A DNA stretch of 64,000 bases, from the NCBI RefSeq assembly GCF_009712475.1, contig NZ_VCJO01000003.1, positions 124,001 to 188,000 on the forward strand. The letters are read 5' to 3'. The notes under the pieces were generated by a model, which did no database searches, was not told where the DNA came from, and saw nothing but the letters and a program-made list of their open reading frames with translations. This DNA is from Micromonospora sp. CP22. Its GTDB lineage: Bacteria > Actinomycetota > Actinomycetes > Mycobacteriales > Micromonosporaceae. Every line of letters begins with the position of its first letter. The stretch's first letter is position 1. A program made the position numbers and the translations under genes. Shown in pieces: positions 8,920 through 19,100 of the stretch.

Positions 8920-9402
8920 CTACATTGCCAGCTTACTCCGGGCCCAGTCCCGTACAACCTCCGGTCCCTCTACTGAGGCATCGACCAAAGCAGCCATTGC
9001 CTCAGGAGTACCGACTGCGGCAAGTGCCCATATACACTTGACCGCTATAGCTTTAAATTCATCCCACTCTGGCTCCCATCTTAGCGCCCTCACAAGGCTG
9101 CCCACGGAGCGCTCGTCTGCGATCGCCGTCAATACCTCAAGCAAATCCTCATTGGGAACTCGCCGATCATGGCGGTCAAGAACAGTACACAACAGAGGCG
9201 TCATTACGCGAGACGGATACAGATACGCAGCCCCGAGGTAGGCTTCAAACGCATCCCAGTCTTCGGACTCAAGCGCCACACGAAGGCCACTGTGTACACA
9301 ATTCTCAATATTATTGATCTCTGCCAGCCTGGCCATCAACGTTTCCCGGTCAATTGCGTCGCTGAGGACGACGTCTCGCAGTGCGTCACATGGGTCCAAC
9401 AT
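8920..9402 (-). CDS. Probable immunity protein for the adjacent RHS toxin
   Basis: A 160-residue, all-helical-looking cytosolic protein. The start MLDPCDALRDVVL at 9402 follows the RHS stop by about 10 bp; an upstream in-frame start at 9432 would overlap the toxin gene. Repeated helix pairs such as LLEVLTAIADERSVGSLVRA and IWALAAVGTPEAMAALVDAS resemble HEAT-type repeats, a fold used by several known immunity proteins. There is no signal peptide, consistent with neutralising a toxin delivered to the cytosol of kin cells. Base composition is visibly more AT-rich than the chromosome, like the toxin tip it follows. Immunity function is inferred from position and size only. Confidence 0.6.
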   Translation of the reverse strand: MLDPCDALRDVVLSDAIDRETLMARLAEINNIENCVHSGLRVALESEDWDAFEAYLGAAYLYPSRVMTPLLCTVLDRHDRRVPNEDLLEVLTAIADERSVGSLVRALRWEPEWDEFKAIAVKCIWALAAVGTPEAMAALVDASVEGPEVVRDWARSKLAM

Positions 9403-9412
9403 TGGACTACAC

Positions 9413-12400
9413 CTACATTTCCAAAGCGCCATAGCTTTTAATGCGGGTATTGAAGATCCGAACCGAACCTTTCCTCAGCCCATAATTGAGAGAACCAAGC
9501 TCTCCCTTAACATGCACTTTACCCTTATCGCCCTTCTTGAGGATCGGCAGTCGCCCTAGACCCAGTTTACGCAGCGTCCGCGAAACAGGCTCATCCCGCG
9601 CCCCCGCCCTAAGGAGCGCATTCCGGGTGCCGACCTCCATCTCAAACTTAACAATTTTGGTGTACTTATCAGGATGACGCTTCGCGAGTTGCCTGACGTA
9701 CCACTCGTCCTGCGTTACGAAGGTCTCGCCATACTTTGGATACAAACCCCTATTTGTCTTCAGGAACTCATACTCCTCATCGGACATTGCTCGGTAGAAC
9801 GTCTCGCTGCAGTCACTTGATCCACCGATGTTGTGAACGAGGATATCCGTGCTGCTGACACGGACGTAGTAGGTGTGTATGTCGTCGACGGTCAGGTTGT
9901 GGACGGTGGCAGTCGCGCCGTAGGCGATGACGCCGATGACATTGACGCGGGCACCGTCGGGCGTCAGCAGTTGGTCGCCGGGGTTCAGGTGCTCGGCGCG
10001 TAGCCATGCTCGCCTGCTATCAACCCAGAAGGGGTGACCATCGGTAGCGGTGACCTTGCCATCGCTTACGCCGTCGGAGTCGGAGTCGACTTCGATGTCG
10101 ACGAGTGCCTTGTCACCGTCACCGGTGATCACCGCCGTGACCGGGCGGGAGCCTTCCTTGCCTGTCTCTGGGTCGGCGGCCCAGACCACATCGTCGAGTT
10201 GAATCTCCTCGATGGCCTTGTAACTACCGTCCGCCATCAGTACCGGAGTACCGGGGAGGAAGCTGTTACATCCTCGCGGTTTACCCTTCACCGCACTCTT
10301 GACTGCCCCCGCACCGCGGGCGGCGGTCTTGGCCTGTCGGACGCCGGGCACCATCCCGGCCACGCCCATAGCGCAGTCAACCCCGCTACCGCCCGCACAG
10401 GTCTTGATCGTGTCGATGGCACCGGCCACGGCGGCGACAGCACCGGCAGCCGCTGCTACCACCTGCGCCGGGGGCGGTAGTACGGCGGACACCATCGCTA
10501 CGGTGCCGGCGACGGCCGAGATGGTGCCGGCGTTGTTGACCACAGCCTTGGCGACCGACGTAGCGGCATTGGCGATCCCGCCACCGAGTTTCTTGGCCGC
10601 ACCCCAGAAGAGGCCGTCCGGGTCGGCGAAGGTGATCGGGTTGTTGTTCGCGTACGCGAACGGGTGCATGCGCTGTGGGTCGTATTCGTCGGTCTGAGGG
10701 TCGACGGAGATGAACGCACCCAGCGCCGCGTCGTAGAACCGGGCACCCAGCAGCGACAGGCCGGTCGGGTCCTCGATGCCGCCGACGAAGCCGCGCTGTC
10801 CGGAGGGCCAGGTGCCACCGTTGCCGCCGGAGCGCTTGTTGCCGTACGGATCGGAGTAGCGGACGGTGTCGACCCGGGTCACCGAGTTGACCGCCCAGTG
10901 GGCCGAGTCGTGCTGGTCCGAGGCGAGCCAGACCAGGTCCTTCGCGCCGCCGGCGGTGGACGCCGTGCGGGAGGCGATGACATCGCCGGCGTGCTCGTAG
11001 TAGCGGGTCGCCGTCTTGTTCTGGCCGGAGACGGTCAGCTCGTGCCCGGCAACGAAGACTGTTGCGTCGCCGTTGGGGTCTATCCGGGCGATCCGGTTGC
11101 CGTCTACGTCGTAGTGCATCCGGGTGGTGCCGTCGGGACCGGTGATCTCGCTGAGCTTGCCCTGGGCGTTCCAGTCGAGGGTCTCGGTGACCCCGCCGAC
11201 CCGCCGGTAGGTCAGGTTGCCGACGGCGTCCCAGTCGTAGTGGTCGACCTGTTCGCCGGTGGTGACCGTCCGCACCGCGTGCGGCTGGCCGCCGGTCGTG
11301 GCGTACCCGTAGGTGGAGGTCACACCGGTGCGCTTGTCGGTCACCGACTCGCGGGAGCCAGCCTTGTCATAGGCGTACGACTTCCAGTACGGCGAGATGC
11401 CACCCACGGTGCTCGACTGCGGGTTGCTGGCGCACGTGCTCGTGCTCTGCGTCCACGCCTGGGTCAGCCGACGCAGCTGGTCGTACTGGAAGCACTGGAC
11501 GTCGCTGTCACCGGGCCTGGCGTTGCCGTCGTTGTCCTGCGGCCGGTTGGCCATCGACAGCACGTTGCCCGCCGGGTCGTACTGGTAGTTCAGTGCGGCG
11601 ACGTTGGTGATGCTGGCGTCGCGGTCGAAGTAGAACTCGGTCAGCCGCCGGGTCACATCGTCGTAGACGTAGGTTTGGTACGCCTGCGGCTTGTTGTTCA
11701 CCCCGAGCTTGCGTTGCAGCAGCTCTCCGTAGGGCGAGTAGGTGGCGTCGTCGACGTAGACGTTGACCGTTCCGGAAGGCGAAGCCGTGCCGACGAGCCC
11801 TTTGACGTTGCCCAGGTCGTCGTAGGTTTGGTTGAGCGTTTCCCGCTCAAGAGCACCGACCCTGGGCATGGTGACCCGTTCGGGCGAGCCGTCGACTTTG
11901 AACGTGAAGGTGGAGACGTAGGTGCCGGCGGCACCGGCCAGGCCAGGCATGGCCGGCACGACCGACTCCTCGTCCATGACCTGGTAGGCGTTGCTGTACG
12001 CGAAGATCTCGCGCGTGAAGTGGTAACCGTCGACGATCGACAACTGCTTGGTCAGGTGGCCCTTGGCGACGGTGTCGTAGGTCCACTGGGCAGCGAGTTG
12101 GCCGTTGACCAGGCGCTTGTGCTGCCGCCCGAGCAGGTCGTACTCCGTGGAGACCGTCTCGCCCCGCGCGTCGGTCGAGGAGGTCACGTCGTCGCTGTTG
12201 TTGTACGTCAGGGTGGTGACACCCTTGTCCGGGTCGGTGGTTCGTTTCTCCCGCCCCCGCAGGTCGTACTCGTACTGCCACACCTTGCCGGTCGGGCCGG
12301 TCACGGTCTTCAGGTCGTCGCGCGGGGTGTAGGTGTACGTCGTGGCGTCGAACCCGCCGGTCGGGGTGCGTCCGTGGAACTGGCGCAACTCGATCGTCCG

Positions 12401-15400
12401 GCCGTGGACATCGCTGATGGTGGCAGTCGCGGTGCCCCCGAGCGGCGGGGTGACTGCCACCTGCCAACCGTCCGGGTTACCGCCGTAACTGGTGACCGTG
12501 GCCCAGAGTTGGCTGTTCCCCGACCACAGCCCTTCGTTGATCACCCGACCGACGGCGTCGTGGCTGAACACCGTCCGAACCCGGTCCGCGCCCGGGTTCA
12601 GCGCCAATAGCCCCGTGCTGGGCTGACCGGTGACGTACGCCGGCCCTGCCTGATATGCCTCCAGACCCCGGTCGTTGTAGCCGGTCGACGACACCAGACG
12701 CCGGCCGTCGACGGCGTCCTCCTGGGTCTGTACGGGCCGGTAGAGCGAGTCGAAGAGCCCGATCTCGGTGATGTAGTTGCCGTTGGGGCCAAGCCGCTTC
12801 GTGGTGACGGCCAACGGCCCGTCGGCGCGGACCAGGTAACTGAAATCCAGGTTCGGCGTCTGGGTCGCCTTCGCCCGGCCAGGCAGCCATACCTTGGTGA
12901 GCCGGCCGAGCGGATCGTGCGCCAGGTCGGTGCGCTTGTTGTTCGCGTCGACCACCGCGGTGGGCTCGGCCCAGGCCGGCTGCTGATGGGTGGTGACCTT
13001 GTGCTGAAGGGGGTTGAGGGTGACCGTCTGGGTCACCGGCCCCGGTCCCGCCGGGGTGTATTCGGTGGTGGTGACGCCGCCACGGGCGTCCGTCAGGCTC
13101 TTGACCCGACCCAGGTCGTCGTAGCTGGTGCGGGAGGTGGTGGCGTAGACCGGCCCACCGTTCCAGGTGTCGAGGGTTTCCTCGCGGGTGACCAGCCCCT
13201 TCGTCGGGGTCGCACCGTGGGTGTCCGAGCCGTCGTGGTAGGTCCGGACGTCGGAGACGACGTCGTCCGGGCGGGAGATCGTCGCACCACATGCCTTGGC
13301 GACGGTCTCCACCCGGGAGACGGCCGCCCGGATCCATGCGGTGTCGTTGCTGACGTACGTGGTGCGGGTGCAGGTCTCGTCGCCGGTGCTCGCGGTATCC
13401 CCCAGATCGGACACCGTCTCCGGCAGCCCCTCCGAGGTGTAAGTCGTCCGGGACTCGGTGCGTGCCCACTTACTCGGCGCGAGAAGCTTCCGGCTGCGCT
13501 GAACGGAGGGACCACTCAGGTACGCGCGGGAGGTGCCTCCGTCGTGGGTCCGTGCGGCTGTCTGCCGGGTCCAGTACTGCGTGGTGGACGCCTCGACCAC
13601 TGTCGAGTTGTCGAGGGTCGCCTCCTCCAGCGGCATACCGGCCAGCGCCGGGTGGTCGGCGAAGGTGTTGCCTTCGGAATCGGAAACCTGCACGTCCCGT
13701 CGCCCTCCGCCGGGCAATGGCTGGTCGTGCAGCCCGCGGTAGAAGCGCTTACGGGTGGTCAATGGAATGCCTTGACCAGGCTCACCAACCTTGGTGACCA
13801 CCTGGGAGTAGCCGCGCCACTGTCCGTACGTGCGGTGCTTCTTCTTGGTGAACTCGCTGTCGTCGTAACCCCACAGGGTCGACGTGCCACCGCCGCTGGT
13901 GGAGTACTCGTAGCGGGTGGTGATAGCGGGCTGGTCGGCGGTGCGATCGATCTCGGAGATCTCGGTGACCACGTACTTGCGGAACCAGTCCAGCTTCGGC
14001 GAGGTGTAACCGTCCGGCGTCCAGTACACCGGGTAGCAGAGCCGAGAGTTGTTCTCCGGCGAGGCCGGTAGATCGTTGTAGTCGCAGTCCGCCTCGGAGT
14101 AGGTGACGTGGATGTCGGCACCAGACTCGGTGCGGATGGTCTGGATCCGCCACCTGGAGAACAGCGGTGCGCCGGCGAGCACGTTGGCCCGGTTGGACAA
14201 CTCCACTCCGGTGAACCGCACCGCCGGCTCGGTGACGGTGCCGCCGACGTGCCCGGCGTGCACGATCTCCTTCAGCCACAACGACGCCGAGCCGGCAACC
14301 TTCGGCGCCTTGAACTCGTGGGTCAGCGCCCACGACTCGACGTCCGAGAAGCCGCTGCCGCTGCGCACCTGAGTGGTGATCTTCGTGAGCCGTTTGGTGG
14401 TGAAGAAGACCGGAGCCAGCTTGTCCGTGCAGGGTGCCGCGTCGCAGTACTTGTCCCACGGCACGTCCGGCCAGTTCGCCTTGACCGGCTTGCCGTCCTT
14501 GTGACACTCGGTGGCCAGGCACCGGTCGGCGACGTCGAACACCACTCGGCCGGTGGCGGCGACGGTCGGGTGATCGGCGTGCAGGCCGTACTCGATCCGC
14601 TTCAGATGGCCGCCGCGGTGGAACGACTGCCGGTTGTCCTTGTCGTCGGCCGCACCGTAGTAGCCGGTCTCGGTCTCGTAGTAGTAGCGGACCGTGTTTC
14701 CGTGCACGTCCACGGCTTTGTCCAGCAGCCACCGCCACGCCTGCTTGCACGACGAGTCCTTGAAGGCCGTGGCATGGCACTTCTCGCCCGCGTGGTTGCC
14801 GAAGACAGGAATCGTCCATCGGGAGTTCGCCGAGGCGACCTCGCTGGCGAAGAAGTAGCGGGTGCCATCCGGAGTGGTGATCGTCCACCGCTCGGTCGTG
14901 GCGTTGCCCGACGTCGCCGCAGCACCCTCAAGCCGGATCCGCCAGTTGCTGTCGTTCTGGACCCGCCAGGTGCCGGTGGTGTCGTCCCTGACCAGCGAGG
15001 CATTGGTGCCGTTGAGCGAGACGGTGACATTGTGGGAGTCACCCTTCCAGCACTGGTCGTAGGTCTTCTTGTCCTTGTTGTTCGGGTCGTTCCCGTCCAC
15101 CGCGTCGCGGTCGTCGGTGCAGGTGGTGTAGGAACGCTCGATGAAGCCCGGCGCGTACTCCCAGCCGTCCCCGACCCACGACGCCTGGTTGTTGGCACCG
15201 GCCATCCGGCCGTCCACCACCTGCGACGAGTAGTCCAACGACACCTCTGGCAGCGGACCTTCCGCTGGCGGCAGCCGCAGCGGGTTCGAGTACGAGAAAG
15301 CGCCGGAGCTGTCTCCCGCCGTCCACGAGCCCGACGCCTTCAGGTCGGTGGCCTTGTAGTCACCCTCGTCCGAGGACTCGTCGGCCGTGATGGCGAACAC

Positions 15401-16084
15401 CATCGGCGTCGCTCCGGAGAGCGTGACCTCAGCCGACACCGTGTTGGTGACCGGGTTGTTCGTCGACTCGACTGCCTCGATCTCCTGGCACTCCGACCGC
15501 TGCGGATTTGTCGCCGCGCAGGCCGGCAGCCGTTTGAGGGTCAGTCGCTCGCCCCACCCCGCGCCGTAGAGTTCGCGAATTCCGGCGTAGTCGAAGGACG
15601 CCCCGATCGCGCCGGCACTGCCGTCGACGACGACAACGGGCCCACTGACACCGAGCCGACGCGAGTGATGCTCCGCCAGGACCTGCACCCGTGCCTGGTC
15701 GGGAGCCCGTTTACCAGCGACGGCTGAAACCGTGACAGGTAGCCCGCCTGCGGCTCCCCGTACCGTCCGTCCGGACTGCCGGTCGCCGTCCAAGCGTCGG
15801 TCCGGCCGGGCACCCGCGACCACGAAGCTGGTCTCACCCGCCGCCGGCCACGTCGCCCGCGACGGTCCCGTCCATCGACCGCCGTCGTCGGGCAGCGGCG
15901 TCCGGTCGACCGGTGCTCGCCGGAGCGATTCGGCCGGGATCGTCTTGACCTTACGGTCACCCGAGGGCACCTCGGCCGCCTGTGCCGGTTGAGTCGCGGC
16001 CAGGGTCGATGCCACCAGCACCGCGACGGTGCCGAGCGTGACGAGTCGTCGAGAACGGGAGGGAGCGGTGCGGGACTGCGGCAT
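9413..16084 (-). CDS. Secreted RHS-repeat polymorphic toxin with HINT domain and C-terminal tip
   Basis: A 2223-residue secreted toxin of the RHS/WapA type. Start ATG 16084 follows AGGAAG; an in-frame start at 16252 would run through the stop region of the upstream gene. Residues 1-36 are a signal peptide (ending ATQPAQAAE). The large middle part holds YD/RHS repeats (such as YEYDLRGREKRTTDP and YDWDAVGNLTYRR). The RHS core end, LLGARFYDAALGAFISVDP, lies near 1780. A small-residue-rich hydrophobic stretch follows. A HINT (intein-like) domain spans about 1939-2086: Cys1 in CNSFLPGTPVLMADG, block B TDGHPFW and terminal VHN. The last 131 residues, starting SETFYRAMSDEEYEF, form the toxin tip. 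Its motifs FYRAM and GETFVTQ faintly recall ADP-ribosyltransferase-like toxins, which is speculative. The immunity candidate follows immediately. Confidence 0.88.
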   Translation of the reverse strand: MPQSRTAPSRSRRLVTLGTVAVLVASTLAATQPAQAAEVPSGDRKVKTIPAESLRRAPVDRTPLPDDGGRWTGPSRATWPAAGETSFVVAGARPDRRLDGDRQSGRTVRGAAGGLPVTVSAVAGKRAPDQARVQVLAEHHSRRLGVSGPVVVVDGSAGAIGASFDYAGIRELYGAGWGERLTLKRLPACAATNPQRSECQEIEAVESTNNPVTNTVSAEVTLSGATPMVFAITADESSDEGDYKATDLKASGSWTAGDSSGAFSYSNPLRLPPAEGPLPEVSLDYSSQVVDGRMAGANNQASWVGDGWEYAPGFIERSYTTCTDDRDAVDGNDPNNKDKKTYDQCWKGDSHNVTVSLNGTNASLVRDDTTGTWRVQNDSNWRIRLEGAAATSGNATTERWTITTPDGTRYFFASEVASANSRWTIPVFGNHAGEKCHATAFKDSSCKQAWRWLLDKAVDVHGNTVRYYYETETGYYGAADDKDNRQSFHRGGHLKRIEYGLHADHPTVAATGRVVFDVADRCLATECHKDGKPVKANWPDVPWDKYCDAAPCTDKLAPVFFTTKRLTKITTQVRSGSGFSDVESWALTHEFKAPKVAGSASLWLKEIVHAGHVGGTVTEPAVRFTGVELSNRANVLAGAPLFSRWRIQTIRTESGADIHVTYSEADCDYNDLPASPENNSRLCYPVYWTPDGYTSPKLDWFRKYVVTEISEIDRTADQPAITTRYEYSTSGGGTSTLWGYDDSEFTKKKHRTYGQWRGYSQVVTKVGEPGQGIPLTTRKRFYRGLHDQPLPGGGRRDVQVSDSEGNTFADHPALAGMPLEEATLDNSTVVEASTTQYWTRQTAARTHDGGTSRAYLSGPSVQRSRKLLAPSKWARTESRTTYTSEGLPETVSDLGDTASTGDETCTRTTYVSNDTAWIRAAVSRVETVAKACGATISRPDDVVSDVRTYHDGSDTHGATPTKGLVTREETLDTWNGGPVYATTSRTSYDDLGRVKSLTDARGGVTTTEYTPAGPGPVTQTVTLNPLQHKVTTHQQPAWAEPTAVVDANNKRTDLAHDPLGRLTKVWLPGRAKATQTPNLDFSYLVRADGPLAVTTKRLGPNGNYITEIGLFDSLYRPVQTQEDAVDGRRLVSSTGYNDRGLEAYQAGPAYVTGQPSTGLLALNPGADRVRTVFSHDAVGRVINEGLWSGNSQLWATVTSYGGNPDGWQVAVTPPLGGTATATISDVHGRTIELRQFHGRTPTGGFDATTYTYTPRDDLKTVTGPTGKVWQYEYDLRGREKRTTDPDKGVTTLTYNNSDDVTSSTDARGETVSTEYDLLGRQHKRLVNGQLAAQWTYDTVAKGHLTKQLSIVDGYHFTREIFAYSNAYQVMDEESVVPAMPGLAGAAGTYVSTFTFKVDGSPERVTMPRVGALERETLNQTYDDLGNVKGLVGTASPSGTVNVYVDDATYSPYGELLQRKLGVNNKPQAYQTYVYDDVTRRLTEFYFDRDASITNVAALNYQYDPAGNVLSMANRPQDNDGNARPGDSDVQCFQYDQLRRLTQAWTQSTSTCASNPQSSTVGGISPYWKSYAYDKAGSRESVTDKRTGVTSTYGYATTGGQPHAVRTVTTGEQVDHYDWDAVGNLTYRRVGGVTETLDWNAQGKLSEITGPDGTTRMHYDVDGNRIARIDPNGDATVFVAGHELTVSGQNKTATRYYEHAGDVIASRTASTAGGAKDLVWLASDQHDSAHWAVNSVTRVDTVRYSDPYGNKRSGGNGGTWPSGQRGFVGGIEDPTGLSLLGARFYDAALGAFISVDPQTDEYDPQRMHPFAYANNNPITFADPDGLFWGAAKKLGGGIANAATSVAKAVVNNAGTISAVAGTVAMVSAVLPPPAQVVAAAAGAVAAVAGAIDTIKTCAGGSGVDCAMGVAGMVPGVRQAKTAARGAGAVKSAVKGKPRGCNSFLPGTPVLMADGSYKAIEEIQLDDVVWAADPETGKEGSRPVTAVITGDGDKALVDIEVDSDSDGVSDGKVTATDGHPFWVDSRRAWLRAEHLNPGDQLLTPDGARVNVIGVIAYGATATVHNLTVDDIHTYYVRVSSTDILVHNIGGSSDCSETFYRAMSDEEYEFLKTNRGLYPKYGETFVTQDEWYVRQLAKRHPDKYTKIVKFEMEVGTRNALLRAGARDEPVSRTLRKLGLGRLPILKKGDKGKVHVKGELGSLNYGLRKGSVRIFNTRIKSYGALEM

Positions 16085-16160
16085 GGCACCTTCCTGACGC
16101 AGAGGGGTGGGGTAAGTCAGGTGGACGGTGGAGGGCGGTCGCGGACCGCCCTCGACCGGA

Positions 16161-19100
16161 TCAGGAAGCAGCGAGGTCGGCGATCCGGTCCGGATCGACG
16201 GTGGAGGTCCAGATGCGTACGTCGTCCACGACGCCACCCAGCTGGGAGTCACGAGTCCCGCTGGTGGTGCCGTTGCAGCCGATCAGCGTCGGTCCGCTGG
16301 CCATCCAGGGGTTTGCCGGACCGGCCACCTCGCCGTGCAGGACGCCGTCGACGTAGAGGCGCACCTTGCCTGCGGCGAGGTCGTACACACCGGCCAGGTG
16401 AGTCCATCGGCCAAGCTCGGGGGCTTGCAGCGACTCTGCGGTGTGCCAGGTAGGCGTTCCGCCGGTAGTTGCCGGCATCCCGAACTGCCACCGGTTCCTG
16501 CCGGGGTGATAGCCGAGGTTGAACCCGGGACTGCCGCTGGCCGCCTGAGACACCACTGTATGGTGTCCGGTGGTCTGCTCCAGCAGGACCCAGGCGGCCA
16601 CGGTGAATGAGGCATCCGTGCGGACCACCGGGCCGGTGGTTTCGGCGCAGGACCCTTCCGCGAGTTCGAGGCCCAGTGCGCCGTCCCGGCCAAACCCTCG
16701 GTCACGCACCCACGCGTACGGGCCGGTGATGGTCAGGTCACGACCGTTGCCTGACAGGTCGGTCAGGTAGGTGGGAGTGTCACTGGCCGGACCGTCCAGC
16801 GGCCACATCCCCTCCAGCTTCACCTCAGGGTTGCCCCCATGCACCCCGGCGACCTCGGCTGCGCCCAGCACCCCCCGCCAAGCCCGAACTTCCGAGATCG
16901 CTGCGCCTGCGGTGTAGTCGGTATGAACGCCAGTGTGCAACGCACAGCCGACCGTCATCGCCCCATCAGCCTTCCAGGGCGTGACAGGACGGGTGATCGA
17001 GTGCACCAGCGATCCGTTGATGTACAAGCTCATCCGTTGTGCGGATGCGTCATAGCTGCCCGCCAAGTGCGTCCACTTACCGACGTCCGCAGTCATAGGG
17101 GTCGGCGAGGCCGTCCACCGCGACGTCGAGTGTTCGTCATCGGAATCTTTCATCATCAGCGTCCAGTACGGGACACCGTTGACATGTCGGGTACCCAAAT
17201 ACCAGCCACTGACGCGGTTGCCGTCCTGCCCTATCACGGTTTGGCTGGCAGTGCCGACAGTGGCCAACTTGGCCCATGCCGCGACCGTGAACGATTCGTC
17301 AGTGCGCAGCACCGATTGCTCGGTCTTAGCGCACTGGGTGTCACCCAGCTCGACCGCCGACTCGATCCGCCCGAACTGGTCATCCACCCAGGATTCGATC
17401 TCGGGCAGCAGTAGGGCCGAGGATCGGCCTGTGGCCTCGATTCCGCTACCGCGGAGTTGCCAGGTGCCGACCTCGCCAGCGGGCAATTCAGTAGCGGCGA
17501 GAGCAATTTCGGCCTCGGAAAGTAGACCTTGCCAGACCCCGAGATGGTCGATCGAACCACGCATCTGATGCCACTGATCAGTGGTGCCCGCCGCACAACC
17601 AACCGTGAACTTGCTCTGCGCGTTCCAGGGAACGAACGGAATATGTCCTTCAGCGGCGAGTTGGCCTCCGACGTACAACCGCATCACCCGCGCAACGGGG
17701 TCCACCGTAGCGGCGATGTGCTGCCAGGCGTTCTGCGGCGGAGAAGCCCCGGCCTGGATGTAGGCCCAGCTCGGTGCATCGACATCTCCACTGGTCATCG
17801 CCAGTTCCCAACGATCGCTGGCGGCGTGGTACTGCAGGTAGAAGGAGGGCCGGACAGAGCCAGCCTGGGTGACCAGGGCACGGTTGGTCGACTTGTCGTT
17901 TAGATTCACCCAGCCAGCCACGGTGTACTCGGCGTCGGTGCGGATCACCGGTGTCGTCTCCGCGCAGCCCGCGCCATCGAAAGTCATGGCGGCGCTGGAA
18001 TTCCCCTTTCGGTCCGGGCCATAGCCCACTCCACCTGCGGCCGTCAGGTCGTGACCCTCGCCGGAGTCGTCGCGGGCGTCACCGTCGAACCGCCATGCGC
18101 CGTGCGGTTGCGCTTCGGTGATGCGACCGGTGAAGAAGTTGTACGCCGTGCGTGCCGAGTAGTTGCCGGCGTTGTCCTGGGCCCACACGTACACGACCGT
18201 GCGTCCGGTTTCCGGCGTGAAGGTGATCGTCGTCGTACCCGACGATGCCTTGAAGTTCTGCTGGGCGTCGACCCCGATGCCGTACGCGAACTGTTTCATG
18301 CCCGATCGTGCGTCCGACGACGTGAAGGAGAGTGTGACCGGCTGACCTTCGACCGGGGTGCCGGAGGTGCGGGTGACCGCCGGCGAGGTGGGCGGGGTGT
18401 GGTCCAACCGGAAGTAGCACCTGCCGGTCCAGTCCGTGTCGTCCACGCCGTCGGTGCCCCGGACCCGCCAGTTGTAGTTGCCCTCGGCCAACGTGGGCGC
18501 AGGCCAGGAGCGCTCCTTGCCGGAGTTGGTCCAGCCCGACGTGTGATCGGCGGGAGTGGTTGGGCCGTTAAGGTCAAACCGAATCTTTACGGTGCCGTCG
18601 CCGTCACTGGCCTTGCCGAACAGCGTGGGCGTGCGGTTGGTGATCCAAGGCCCGGGCGACGAGGTGACGCAGTTGCCGCCGGGCGTGCTGCGCATCGCCA
18701 CCGGCGAGTGCGGCTTGTGCTGGTAGTCGGTCTTCAGCTTGACGTTGGCCGGGTCGAACTTGGCCCACCGCCCTCCGCTCTCGGTCTCCATCCGTAGCCC
18801 GAACGTGATCGAGGTATGACCCTCGTCGGCGTGGCGTTGGACGTGGTGGCCGACCTGCGCTCCGTTGAAGTTCATCCAGTTCGGGGACTGTGACGGGCTG
18901 CACCCACCGTTCGCCTTGCCCACCTTGGTTTGCAATGCCGCACCGTGCAGCCATTTGTCCTTCATGCCGTTCCAGGTAGGCGTGTTGGCGGCTAGTGAGT
19001 TCGTCTGCCAGACGGAGATCGACTCGCCGTTACAGTCGCCGGTGTGCACGACATAGGCATCCAAGCTGACGGTGCCGGTCAACCGCTTGCCGGCCAGTGC

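Noticed and set aside
10664..12610. Long plus-strand frame of 648 codons inside the RHS region
   Set aside because: It is antisense to YD repeats; composition is Arg/Val/Gly-rich without domain features.
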